DNA from: Terfezia claveryi | Taxonomy: Eukaryota > Ascomycota > Pezizomycetes > Pezizales > Pezizaceae | Direction of reading: 5' to 3' | Assembly: GCA_015179025.1 (NCBI GenBank) | Contig: WHUX01000042.1 | Coordinates: forward strand, 62,001 to 126,000 | Length of the DNA: 64,000 bases | Shown: positions 35,299 to 46,194 of the stretch, piece by piece | How positions within the stretch are numbered: position 1 is the first letter of the stretch | How the letters are laid out: the number at the start of each line of letters is the position of its first letter | Position numbers and translations under genes: made by a program | The notes under the pieces: model-generated | What the model saw: only the letters and a program-made list of their open reading frames with translations | Told to the model about the DNA's origin: nothing | Databases searched by the model: none

Positions 35299-36602
35299 TC
35301 AACTGGGATTTTCTTGATCAGTAAAATGGACAACAATACCTCTAAAGCTAGGCCTATCATCTACATACCATTTACTAGCCTTTAATGGAAGTCCATCAAT
35401 AGCACTAGCGATCTTCGTGTCGCTGCATTCCACAAGAGCATGCAATGTTAAGGGCCAGGTGTTGGCGTTAACCAGGGTTGACTTAAAGAAAACCATCCAT
35501 ATCGTGTTATCCAGAGCTTCCTCTCCGAGTAACCACTGCGATGGCGCAATCTCTAGTGCTTTGGAATACGCCCGAAACCACCCATTTGCCACAAGTGAGA
35601 ACGCCCATACAGATGGTGGAACGTCCCTACAATCTCGAAGGCAAATTTTGCTCCTCCACAGCGACTGGCAGTGAAGCTGCCACAGATGGTTGGATGTCGC
35701 GAAAAATGAAATTGATCTGCAAGTGAGGCGGAGGGATGTGAGGTCCGATGGAGAAAGATACCGAAATATTTGGTGGATAACTGCCAACATACCGGTAGCA
35801 CTGGGTATAACTGCCTTAGAACCATACTTGGTGGGGAGGTAGTAGCTTACCCTCCAATGGAAGTGAATTCAACTTCCTTTGCTTAACCATACTCCTTTAG
35901 GTCAAATATAACTTTTTTGGCCCACCAGTCCAATGTCAATTCCCTAAATTCCAGACACACACTTGACACAGCTTCTTTGTGGTTGAGAATGATGTTCTAG
36001 ATGAATGTTGGTAATAGTGCGTAACTCCCAATCATCGAATAGTCCGAGTGATGAAGTGATGACTTGCCCGGGGTTTATAAATGGCAGGGTGAGGGTCCAC
36101 TAGCTATAATTGCTTATAAACTCTCTGTAGTGATTGCTACAGCAGTTAGTATGCTTGTCACCATCCCCAGCTCCGCCTGAAATATTGTGTACTCTGAATC
36201 CTCAGGCTTTCTGTAAGCTCTGCAGACCAGGGGCAAATTGAATAGGGATGACGGACACCTGTTGTCTACCTGCCACTCCACGGTTGAACGCGCTACTATT
36301 CAAATCTCCAAGATCTCTCCGTCTTCACTCGCAAATGACTATCCTAGGCAAACATGGTGACAGTGTCAGTAAGTCCTTTGGATACCATAGAAGGGCTACA
36401 CCTACCAATGATGCAAGCCGACAACCCAAAGCGAGGAATGGCCTGGATGAGTTGGGACAGGTCACAGGGTACAAGCCTAAGCTTGTATACTTGGAACTCT
36501 TCTGCGAAGCTTCGTGAGCAACCTCAAGGGTTTTATGTAGCAGGAGAAGAGCTTCTCTAAAGAGACTAAACTCTCGGTAGTCTGGTTGGCACAAGCCTCT
36601 CG
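34985..36602 (+). repeat. 25-bp direct repeat at 34985-35009 and 36578-36602
   Basis: The 25-bp sequence beginning TAGTCTGGTTGGCACAAGCC and ending TCTCG is identical at both positions. The copies flank the F-box gene at a 1.6-kb distance; sequence outside the 25 bp does not match. Confidence 0.85.
35299..35890 (-). CDS. Small F-box protein
   Basis: Exon 1 (35890-35851) encodes MVKQRKLNSLPLEG and joins exon 2 (35780-35299) through GTAAGC/TTGGCAG. The join forms SLPLEVIHQIFRYLSPSDLT and SLRLTCRSISFFATSNHLWQ, a clear F-box. The rest (about 120 residues, including GWFRAYSKALEIAPSQWLLG) has no named domain. F-box proteins recruit substrates to SCF ubiquitin ligases. At about 173 residues it is short and may lack a substrate-binding domain; it could be a fast-evolving lineage-specific gene. 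Start and splice were chosen because they complete the F-box. Confidence 0.75.
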
Positions 36603-37829
36603 TAAACTCTCGGGTGCCGTAGTGCGTGGTCCCCATGTCCGTTTTCGGTAAGTTTTGACAACCAACCAGCTCTAGTCTAAGCGGACACAAGGTCCGGTCG
36701 GACGACATCGTACCTACCGTAGTGCCTACTTAACGTATGGCAGATACATCGATTCACAGATAAGATGAATAATAGATCCATGCTGTCAGCTGTGCTTTCT
36801 GATATTCCCTGGCCTTTCGACAAGCTGAGGCCCAATAGTAACATATACAGTACCTACACTATCAGTACATACAGTATATATAATCTCAAGGTTGAACTTA
36901 GACTTCTGAGTGCTAGAACTGCGCTGGCACGCATGTACCAACAGTGTGATGAAATTCTTGGTGGAAAGCTAGGGAACTAAATCTAAAGGTACAGGTAACA
37001 GGCCCCTGCCCATGATGGGATTGCAACTATGTATGACCAACACAATCTTGAGTCTAACCGACTACGTAGCCTGGTTGCGGTCAAAACCAAATGAGGTGAT
37101 CATCGTGGGGGTAAAATATCACAAAGTGATGAGACATAGTCAGACCAAGTATATGGCTGAGGAAGCTGTAGGACCGAGACTGATAGATTAGTCAATTCTG
37201 TCCACTCATAGTTGAGGGTAACGTCGAATGCACACCACTGAAATCCACGGTATCAGTAAGAAGCGCCGACCTGGGGAGTATTTAATAGTACATGAGTGTT
37301 TTGCACGAGACCTAGCATGCTCGCACAACATCCTCATCCAACCAGACTAAAGCATGCTAGTCATTTCGCCTGGAGGGATGTCTAATATAATCGATCTTAT
37401 CTTATCCAGGGTCTGAATCTGGGGGATATCTGCAGGGCAGATCTGGAATATTTTATGGCTTGACGAACCATAAGAACCTCCAAAAGTTCTTTCTCCAGCT
37501 TCAAGCCCCTAATCTTCGTTCACCACATTCCTCGAACCACTCTGCTGGCTGTGGGAACCAGAAGATCTGAGATATAGCAATCCTTCAAACTTACAAGCAA
37601 TTCAGTATCTTTTCGACGTCTTCCCCTCTCTAAAGCCCAATTGCATTTCATGTGTAGTGGGGCGTAGTAATTCGATGATTTATCCAAGACATTAGAACCG
37701 TGCGAATCTGGCTCATCTATGACTTCACAATGCATAATCTGTAGGAAATACCCTCGCCAGTCCCTAGAAGGAAAGTGATGGCAAGCAAGGATTAGCAGGG
37801 ATCCCCGAGCAGGAAAGTGATGGATAAGG
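35891..37829. other. Gene-poor stretch, about 1.9 kb
   Basis: Short ORFs only, without introns that extend them or family similarity. Contains the second copy of the 25-bp repeat and an LTR-like stretch near 37060-37345 (GGTTGCGGTCAAAACC ... TCCAACCAGACTAAAG). Probably old repeat debris. Confidence 0.45.
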
Positions 37830-38175
37830 ACGATATATATAAGCAGCAAAAGATTGCGCTCAGTAGATCTATAGAGCACTAGGACCATAGCAATAAGCCT
37901 ATAGCGATATCTAGATATCTCTCCTCTTTGAATATACACGAACAAATTCTCTTCACGATTCCTTCGCTGCATAACCTCGTAATCTTACATAATCTTCTCT
38001 CTGATACCACATGAACTCCTCCACCACCCGTGACCTTCACACTCCAATGGCAGCCACGGTCACTGCTGTAGCTGGGATGGTATTCTGCAACTTCTACTCC
38101 TCCTCCTCTCCCTCCTGCTGCTGCTACTGCTCCCACGGATGCTGTGTCCCAGAAGAAAAAGGGCCCTTTGAGTAA
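37830..38175 (+). mobile_element. Copia LTR end plus leader/gag start, truncated
   Basis: About 37830-37989 resembles the end of the copia LTR found at 39118-39405, in the opposite orientation: shared GGACCATAGCAATAAG, TTGAATATACAC and TAACCTCGTAATCTTACA, with a TATATATAAG box. After the LTR end at 37989 comes a 55-codon ORF (38011-38175, MNSSTTRDLHTPMAATVTAV). It is a different, older member of the same copia group. No downstream pol is present. Confidence 0.6.
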
Positions 38176-38485
38176 TCCAATCGCGATTCAGCGCGCCAAC
38201 GTAGCTCGAGGGGTACTGTTAAAAAACAGCGATCTCGTTGCTATACCCTCCCGATCCGCGAACAGAAACTTTCGCCTCCCACAGGCTAAAATGTGAATTT
38301 GTTAAATACCATTGCACCATTCGACATTAGCTCACGAAAGGAGCGTCAAAAGTAACGCATAATCTACAGAGGTCTCTCGATACAAGCATACCGGATATAA
38401 GCATATATTGGTTACAAGCATACATTCGCCGGTCCCACATGGATACAAGAATATTCTTATTTTTTTCGCTTAGTCACCTTACATA

Positions 38486-39117
38486 TGCGATAAAGATTTA
38501 TTGACCATTCCAAACGACAATGTACGGATATTGCTCCTCAGTATGTATAGTGACAGACCAGGAGTAATAGGCAACACTCGAAAACCAATCGACTTTCCAA
38601 ACGCGTTGGGATTGGAGACTCTGTGTCTTACGCAGGAGGAATTTGACATATTGATCGATAGATATATTGAAGACATCCGCTCTACACAAGATATCCGAGA
38701 TGCCATTTTTAGTTGCACTGGAGGGTACCCCTCATTAGTCCGTGAGACTTTGAAGAGCTTATATGGGCATTTCCGTCGCAATGGTTCCAGAACTGATGAC
38801 ATGCTTCATCATTTGGTTTCGAAGGAATATTTTTTTGCGATTAACAGCTTGTGGGTCTTCGATGCCATTGTACAACTAGAAATGACAGATGCCAACATTA
38901 CGTTCTTGAGAGATGTCTACCATTCAATCAACAACGATTCAACCTTTGCAGTCGATCCAGCAATGATGTGATAGATGGACTTAAACGTTCAGGACTAATT
39001 ACGGAAGCGTCTTCTGGAGCACTCATGCAATTCGCGGCCCCATTAGTACGAGTGGTTCTGGGAAGGAAACTGTTCACCGCCAGGATATCATTACGATCAC
39101 GGTCGCCCTCAAGATCT
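38486..39117 (+). pseudogene. Crinkler/RHS-like gene, left part (interrupted)
   Basis: Reading from about 38501, VRILLLSMYSDRPG, FPNALGLETLCLTQEEFDIL and SCTGGYPSLVRETLKSLYG follow the lid and helical part of the P-loop ATPase in fungal crinkler/RHS-like proteins. KEYFFAINSLWVFDAIVQLE continues it. A one-base frameshift near 38970 changes frame (then DVIDGLKRSGLITEASSGAL and AAPLVRVVLGRKLF). The copia LTR starts at 39118 after the target site GATCT. The Walker-type N-terminus is not visible upstream; the gene was truncated there before or beside the old copia fragment. The 3' half is at 60572-61065. Confidence 0.75.
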
Positions 39118-39405
39118 TGTAAGATTACGAGGTTATATGAGCGAGGAATTGTGAAGAAATCGAGTGTGTATATTCAAATAGATAGTAGAGTTATCTTAGG
39201 TATCGCTATAGACTTATTGCTATGGTCCCTGTACTCTCTACAGAAGAAATCCCATTTTTCCTACGACATATCCAGCTCCTTATATCCTGCTTTCCCTAAT
39301 TGAGACCGGCCTCTTTGGGATCCTTGATCCTACCCTGGTTTCCGCAGAATTCAAACTGTCCTATCTCAGCTAGCGATGTTTCATGGGCCGAGAGTAATTC
39401 CAACA
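39118..39405 (-). repeat. Copia 3' LTR
   Basis: 288 bp, one mismatch to the other LTR. Contains TCCTTATATCCTGC, a TATA-like segment as read on the minus strand. Left flank GATCT is the target duplication. Confidence 0.95.
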
Positions 39406-40306
39406 CTCTCCCCTACTCGAGCGCCCATACATTCATTCCGGCTGTCATTAGTTCTTCTTCTGTCATGTCTAGGATTGGGGTGTCGTAACTGTCGACATCC
39501 ATCTGTCTTTCCAGCCATTCACAGAGGTCATCGGCAAGAGCTTCATCAGAAGATCTGCTGGGTTGTCCTTTCCTGGTATCGTCCGTATCTTCAAGCGCCC
39601 TAGTTGTACTTGCTGTCAGAGATAGTGGAATCGGTGCTCTATATGTCGGCTCCTCCGTGCGAATTTGGTGGCTTTGCTCAAATTGTAAGCTCCTTCGCTG
39701 TCCATTACTAAGGTTGGTACATTCGTTATTCCTAGCTCCGAGAGAAATTGGCTCAACCAGGCTGCGTCCTTCGCTCCTTCACAGTCGCTGATGTATTCCG
39801 CTTCAGTGATTGATAACGTCACGATGTCCTGCCTTCGACTGTACCATCCTATTAGTTGGTTCCCCAGTGTCATCAGAACTCCTGTCTGTGATCGGGCTTC
39901 CTCCCCTCCGTATGATGCGTCTGCATATATATTGATTGCTAATTCGTTGGCTTCTGGTTTCTTTAATTGCAGCCCATCGTACTTTGTCGAGTACAAATAC
40001 TGCAAGACCTGGAGGGCTGTCTGGTAGTACTTCGGGGTATGATCCTTGGTCCTTCGTCCTAGCAAGTTGACATGAATCGAGATCTCGAGTCTCGTTATTC
40101 GAGCGATAAAGAGTAACTCCCCTATTACTGACTGGTATTTTATTACTTCCTCGTGGCTTCCGTCGCTAGTGTATTGCTGTACGTCTAGCGGCAGAGATCG
40201 CTTTCCTCCAAAAACACTATGTTGATTGATTTGGGGTAAGAAGCTTTTCGTCATTGATTCTATAAGGCGAGTTTGTGTCAGTACAACTTGTTCTTTCATC
40301 AGCAAA
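39406..40306 (-). pseudogene. Copia pol 3' end (RNase H)
   Basis: VLTQTRLIESMTKSFLPQIN, YQSVIGELLFIARITRLEIS, NIYADASYGGEEARSQTGVL and SITEAEYISDCEGAKDAAWL are the terminal RT/RNase H blocks. The frame ends HRFHYL* near 39616, but the next codons (QQVQLGRLKIRTIPGKDNPA) continue the family, so the TGA replaces a CGA. The upstream part of the same protein is at 50162 and beyond; the join is interrupted by the island. Confidence 0.9.
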
Positions 40307-40339
40307 AAAAATTCTCCATCATGACGCAGCAACTAGTTT

Positions 40340-40515
40340 TGTTCCACCTGGTGCACCACCAAATTCCTGCTGCCTCTCATGCACCCTGTTCATACTACAA
40401 AATTTCTGCTCCCACTCATGCACCCCATGCGCATCCTCAAAATATATGCTCTACACCTCGAACACCACCAAATTCCCACTGCCTCTCATACACCCTATGT
40501 GCACCCTCAAACTTC
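40340..40515. repeat. Subterminal direct repeats at left end of island
   Basis: Two diverged copies of CACCACCAAATTCC followed by GCTGCCTCTCATGCACCC (about 40352-40390 and 40462-40500) with a partial third between them. Such subterminal repeats are typical transposase-binding arrays in CACTA-like elements. Confidence 0.7.
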
Positions 40516-40707
40516 AGCAGAAAAAATAAACAAATCTGTATCCGGACGCATCAACTACTTTTATACCATCCCATGTGTTACAATTTTCTGCTTACCTCTA
40601 TACGCCCCCACACATGCCCTCCTAATATTGGCCTGGCACCTGTTTTACATCCGACACTTCACGTTCTTTGTGGCTCTTCTCTCAACTGGTCACAAGTTTA
40701 TTATTTC

Positions 40708-43643
40708 CTAATCATAAATCATATTCCATGTCTCTAAGTCTATTCTATTATTTACCAACCAACTTTCCCCCGGCTCTAATGGTATCAAATGCGCAATCCC
40801 TTCTATTTGTGATATCTTAACTATAACCCCTTCCCCACTCATCGGCAATCCAACGCGAACCATCCCTTCCGTGCCCTGCACAGCATTCAACCCAATGCAT
40901 TGAAGCAGATTCACATGCGCCAACCGGTGCACCATTCCTGCTATAGTTATTACTTTGAACAATGCATTGATTCGTCCTGGTATTCGACCATTCAGCGTCC
41001 CTACTGGTGCCTCATCCAATGCACGCTGTCTCCTTACCCATATCCAATCGTATCTTTCCTTCCTGTGAAATTTCTCGGTGCATCTAGCATTGTGCAAAAT
41101 GAACCCTTCTCCACTGAATTTTGGCACTGGAATTTGAAGCACCCCATATGAATGAATTTCCTGAACTAATAGCTCGGTAGGGTCGAAATCCATGCTTCTA
41201 ACTTCCTGCCTTAAAAACGCTTGCGTTGTCAGTACCAGATCTGGCAAGCCAGTTACACGCTCCAGATCCTCGAGGCTGGATATTAATCCCAACTCAATTT
41301 TCCCCCGCAACTTCAAGTAGACCTGTTTTCCGACACCTGGCGTCACATCTCCGTTTTGCCTAACCTGGTTCCATAGATTAAGTGTCAAGTCCTTCATAGC
41401 AAAAGTATGATCCCTCGTGTAGGTAGTAACTATCTGTGGTGTTGCATTAACCCTATTACTTCGACGGTAAGCATCCTTAAGGCCTTTATGCATAGCTTCA
41501 CTGATATTCGTGGAATATTGAGCTAGAGCCCCAAACTTGGAATCTGTTCGGCATAATGGGAGATTAAATGGATTTTTGGGAAATTGAAGTGCGCCCCTTC
41601 TTGTAAAATCTCATTCACCAATTCCCGACGGTGCAAGGTATTTTCTTGACGCATCCTAACCTTTTCCGACGCCCTGAGGTCTTCAACCAATGATCCCGCT
41701 TGTTCCTTCAACAAATCCTTATGTGCTTCTGCAGCAGCCTTTCTTGTTTTCTTATCAGCACGGAACCTCAAGAACACAGCTTTAGTTTCATAAACACACG
41801 CAAATATTCTTGTAAATAAGAAACTGTCTTATCCGTATGACTAGGATACTGAGTCATGAGATAGAAGTCAGTGATGCTATGTACGCAGCGAATTGCTCGG
41901 TTGAACTCCTGTACCTGACCTCCGGTGGGCCGTGGTTGGTTGGCCTTCCGACGCAACGCCACGGTAAATGTTCCAAGAATGACTTTACCAAAGTTCCGCA
42001 TTTCCTTTCCCGACCATTGTGAAACAACTCGGTATCCCTTGGTCGGAACTGAAAATCCGGGGTAGGGAGGCAACCGATGCCAGACATAGTCAAATGCATT
42101 AATCCGCTCATAGTATTCTAGAAAACCTTGAATCCAATCCATTAAATGATTTAACACTCCTAGGAGGATATTGTGCAAAACATCTGCTCGAACGAGCTCA
42201 GGCGGATTTATATTTGGGACTGACCACAAGGCGTTTTTGATGTTTTTAACGCCGTTTGCTTTCAAACTGATAGCGTCGGAATTGTTGTACGCTGCGGCAT
42301 AATTTTGATGTGAGTGAGCTGGATAACCACTTCCTGAATACTCACCAAGCTTCTCGGTCGGAATTGTGCAAGAAGGGCAGCGGTTGTTTGCAATACCATG
42401 GATTGTAGCATTTTCCATATGGTCAGCGAGCCAACAAAAGAGCTTAGGAAAGCATAAGCGTACGTTCCCATCAGCACAAACCATCTCGTAGCCTTTCTGA
42501 CATCTCACGTCAGATAGCGGTTTTAGCAAATGCGCCAAAACATCGTGTATGGTTTGCAACGCCTGAATTTCCTGCGTTTCTACCGAATACCCAGGTATTT
42601 TGTTGATTCGTTTCGGGCCAATCGGTAGTAGTGCAATTGGTATCCAGGCATGCATCGTATGTGTATTGCTATGGAGCTTCCGATATTGCCTATACTCATA
42701 TAAACAGGCCATAACTTTTTGTCTCCAGAGAAATTCGTTAGGTGAGTTTCATCTGATGCTAGTAAAATCGGAACAAGTGTCCCGCCTTCAGGTAGCAAAG
42801 CCTATCCGTTTCAGTTAGTTGATATCCGACGTAGTACACACAAATTGCTCACCTGAGTGTCTTCCCACCACTGTGCAGTATGGATCTCACTATATACCCT
42901 GTTCCCTTCGTTGTCGTATTCTTGCCGCGGGCCCCAGGCCATCTCGCTGGCATAAACCTTTTGGCGTAAAGGTACTTCACTGCTGCAATAATATTCCGAT
43001 AATAAAAGGCCACCCCCTTGAGTAATGGGTAGTTCACTGTTCCTGAGTGCCAGGAAGGTTCATTTGCCGCTGCGTCGATAAGCTTATACATTGTATATGC
43101 TGACCGAAATTGAACCTCGTGCGTTGGATTGAGGCCTTTCAAGAGGTTATCCTTGAAAAACTGGTCGATCTTTGACTGTGAGGTCTTTGTAGAATTGAAG
43201 AAGCGTGCCAGTCGATAATCAATTGAGGTGCGGAATGGAGCAAACAAATTGAAGTTTCGGTCTTCCTCCGGAAATACATGTGGACGTATTGGGTTGCCTG
43301 CACGTGGATAGGTGATTGCATCAATGTGCTGACTTCCCTCATCGGATTTTGGTTCAATACAAAAAGTTCGAGCCTCCCTATCAGATCCCTCGCTATGGCA
43401 TGAATCAGAGTAGTAATCAACATCAGCAGATATAATATCTGTGAAATTGACTTCGTCTATATCATAATCTAAATTAGTAGTATCTCTGGTGTTGGAGAAC
43501 CGACGCTTTCGAGACGGTGGCAGTGGCCCATTAAGATCCTTCACGTTTTTTTCGGGATGAACCTTCTCCAGATGATTTGAATATGCTCCAGCTGAAGTAT
43601 AGAATCGTGGGCACCATTGGCATAGGGTTTTGTATCTGTTCAT
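40708..43643 (-). pseudogene. Plavaka-type (CMC superfamily) transposase, frameshifted
   Basis: Plavaka transposases are DDE enzymes of the CACTA-Mirage-Chapaev group, best known from Basidiomycota. The N-terminus has a C2H2 finger (CQWCPRFYTSAGAYSNHLEK then VH). After an intron (GTGAGC/GGATAG near 42849-42799) comes LPEGGTLVPILLASDETHLT then NFSGDKKLWPVYMSIGNIGS, the diagnostic block with a catalytic Asp. A frameshift near 42640 precedes MHAWIPIALLPIGPKRINKI; further blocks are ADGNVRLCFPKLFCWLADHM, CPSCTIP, ADVLHNILLGVLNHLMDWIQ, FNFPKIHLISHYAEQIPS and YSTNISEAMHKGLKDAYRRS. The end (IEGIAHLIPL...VNNRIDLETWN) is conserved. Frameshifts near 42640, 41770 and 41535 inactivate it as read. Confidence 0.82.
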
Positions 43644-44195
43644 TTTGAAACGTCACGGAGGTTGTAAAATGTTGTAAGAGACAGATTTGTGGTGTAATAT
43701 TTTCATTAACAGAATCTCAGGGAATAAGCTTCGTAAGTGCCAAGGCTCCGATTGCACTGAATAAAGAATCCTATCCGACGTGATGCGTTGGATTTTGCCA
43801 AGATCGACTGCGCACGATACCCTTGGCCCCACCCCCCTTCCTAATCTTCTCTCTACTTACTTTCTTCCTTCTACCCACACCAAATACACAACCTTCGCAT
43901 CCTTCCTTACTTCCCTCTACCATGGAGACTGCCCTCTACCTCTGGAGTCGGGAGAGCTCTTACCTTCATCTTGTTGCGTCTAAATTCAACGCCGCGATCA
44001 GCCAACTGAAGCCACTGCGATCACGCTGGCAAGAACAACAAGATGAGGCTGGGGTGCTTCCTATCCTTGGTTAAGGTCCTATCTATGACCCTCACTTCAA
44101 CCATGCCACTTCTTTGCCGAGTTCAGGGCTGCCCAAGGCAATACTTCACTGGATACAAGTTCCGACTTCACTAGTTGGAACACTCTCATAGTTTA

Positions 44196-45095
44196 TTATG
44201 TTTGCTCTCCCCCTTTAATAAAACTACAATTTCCAACCTGAACAAAAGAATCACTTCCTGCATGAACCTTGATATTGACTCTTCCATCGCCCAAATCATC
44301 AATCCTTTCCTCCCTCATCCTTCCTCTCTGACTACGTTTCCGTAGACGTTCGCAACGGGCATGCCGTTGTCTTAGCCGTTGTCTTATCCGCTGCCTCTGA
44401 TTTGACTTTGCAGATTGAGGAGAAGCTAGATTTGGAGGAGCTACTGGAGTTAGGGGACGCATTGGGGTCGGCGGAGGCACGGGAGGGGTTGGAAATAGGA
44501 CTGCGAGTGGCATATTTTCTTGGTTCTCTAATTCATTGCTAGTTATAGATAATCCGACTCTAAACGTTTCTTTGCTCACTTACCATGTGGTGATGGCGAC
44601 GTGGGTGGTACTTCCATATCCTCCTCCATATCCTCAACATCGGTAGTTAATTCCGATACACTTTGGAGAGGAGCTATCCGCTTACGCCGGCTTCGTGTTC
44701 TATATAATGTCTTCGTTGGGTCTTCATTAATACTAAGAAAATATTAGCTAGGACTAAGACTCTCGCTCCAATTATGGGAGGGCTCTCGCTCCAATTATGG
44801 GAGAGCTCTCGCTCCAATGGGAGGTCTCTCACTCCAATGGGAGGACTCTCACTCTAATGGGAGGGCTCTCACTCCAAAGGGGTCTCCTAAGGGGGGCTCT
44901 CAACCAAAAGGGGGCTTTCTCAACCAAAGGGGGGCTTTCTCAACCAAAGGGGGGCTTTCTCAACCAAAGGGGGGCTTTCTCAACCAAAGGGGGTTTCTTT
45001 GCTAAGCTAAGTAGGACATACCTATTAGTACTATCTTTTGGAGATAGCTCTGGTGGTGGGAACATCAGTTTCTGGCGAGGTTGACGTGAAGGCAT
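44196..45095 (-). CDS. Small basic Pro-rich protein encoded in the island, spliced
   Basis: Start ATG 45095 (MPSRQPRQKLMFPPPELSPK). Intron 1 runs from GTATGT (about 45023) to TTCTTAG (about 44734) and consists mostly of minisatellite; intron 2 uses GTAAGT (about 44583) and AATTAG (about 44529). Joined exons give DSTNSINEDPTKTLYRTRSR, then an acidic DVEDMEEDMEVPPTSPSPH, a Pro-rich part and a very basic stretch (NQRQRIRQRLRQRHARCERL) ending VGNCSFIKGGEQT, about 185 residues. All joins keep frame and there are no stops. It has no family I know. The composition suggests a nucleic-acid-binding accessory protein of the transposon, which is inference. Confidence 0.55.
44761..45000. repeat. Two adjacent minisatellites inside an intron
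   Basis: First array (44761-44880): about seven units like GGGAGGGCTCTCGCTCCAAT. Second array (44890-44995): about five units of GGGGGGCTTTCTCAACCAAA, 20 bp each. Both fall in intron 1 of the small basic gene. Confidence 0.9.
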
Positions 45096-45531
45096 AATGA
45101 TAGTAGTGGCAGAATAGCTAATAGTCAATAATAGCAATTAATGTATTGCGAATGTTGAGGAGAATAGGTTTATATGTATTAAGAGATTTGGGGGGGGGGG
45201 CAAATCAAACCCGTGTCAGTGCTATGGTCTCAATAGTCTCATACCTAATTGGGAAGGAATTGATGTGAGTGGCATGTACCGCTAGGTATTACAAAGATCT
45301 ACAAGACAACAGCATATTTAGCGCACTTAGATTCCAACTTAAGTGGTCGGATGACTTCTGCAACAGGGGCTTGATACAGTGGCTCTAAATGAATTATTAA
45401 TATTCGGTAGTAGTGCTATCACATACATATGCAATGTCCTAGGTCTTTCTGACTTAGGAAATTTACTAGAAGGGGTACAAGCTGCTTTCTAAACAGGCTT
45501 AGATTTGGGATTGCACTACCAAATAACTTGA

Positions 45532-45779
45532 GTCTAGCACCTTTGTAAACGACTTGCAAAAGCCCTCCAACCTCGTAAGTTGGAATCTGCGTGTATTGCA
45601 TACTTTCTATTGTGCCGCGGTTATTTGTATTTCGCTGTTGTGCACTCTACTTCTGTTTACCATATGCTACGAAATACGGTAGTGTCACAACATCCACGCA
45701 CAACAGAAAGTATGTAGTACACTCAGATTCCAACTTACAAGGTTGGAGGGCTTTTGAAAGTCGTTACACAGGTGCTAGA
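45532..45779. mobile_element. Foldback MITE-like element, about 85-bp arms
   Basis: Arms at 45532-45616 and 45695-45779 are imperfect reverse complements, starting TCTAGCACCT and including AAAAGCCCTCCAACC and GTAAGTTGGAATCTG. The spacer is about 80 bp without coding sequence. A related partial arm (GATTCCAACTTAAGTGG) is at 45329. It sits between the two divergently transcribed island genes. Confidence 0.8.
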
Positions 45780-45782
45780 TAT

Positions 45783-46194
45783 TAACACAAAGGTCATAGT
45801 CTTATGCAGGTCATAGTCTTATGCAGGCCATAGATGGCTATGTGGATTGCCGACCGCTTGAAGCAAACATGTCCAATAATTAACATAAAGGTCATGGCCT
45901 TATGCAGGCCATACAGAACTGGAGTGACTGGCCATGTTGATTGCCGACCAAGCAAACATGGCCTACTCTTATGTCCAACTTCGTAGAGTCCATAAATACC
46001 CCCATAGATCCGTGAATCAATTATTCTCATTAACTATTCACAATACTTCCCGCGATCACAACTTGAATACCTTCCCGCCATCACCACTTCCCATTTCGTT
46101 AACACCTAATTAACTAACAACATAAATAACGTAAGTACCTCTTAAAGCATAGTTTCTAACGGGGGTATCTAAAATTCCAACGTAGTTCGTCTAA
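45783..46194 (+). promoter_or_regulatory. Promoter and leader of the 421-codon gene with repeated motifs
   Basis: Two tandem copies of GGTCATAGTCTTATGCA (45792-45825) and a third variant GGTCATGGCCTTATGCA (45889-45905), each followed by GGCCAT or the like and AAGCAAACATG. The palindromic core GGCCTTATGCAGGCC lies at 45895. A TATA-like CCATAAATACC is at 45990, and a probable leader intron runs from GTAAGT (46131) to CAACGTAG (46183). Confidence 0.5.

Noticed and set aside
37990..38030. Classic TGGTATCAGAGC-type primer site near 38000
   Set aside because: A GATACCACATG string is present but in the wrong orientation for the adjacent LTR.
39120..39300. Small ORF CKITRLYERGIVKKSSVYIQ present twice
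   Set aside because: It is LTR sequence at 39118 and 60284 read as protein, not a duplicated gene.
40273..40737. His/Pro-rich ORF 40273-40737
   Set aside because: It is produced by the subterminal direct repeats at the left end of the island.
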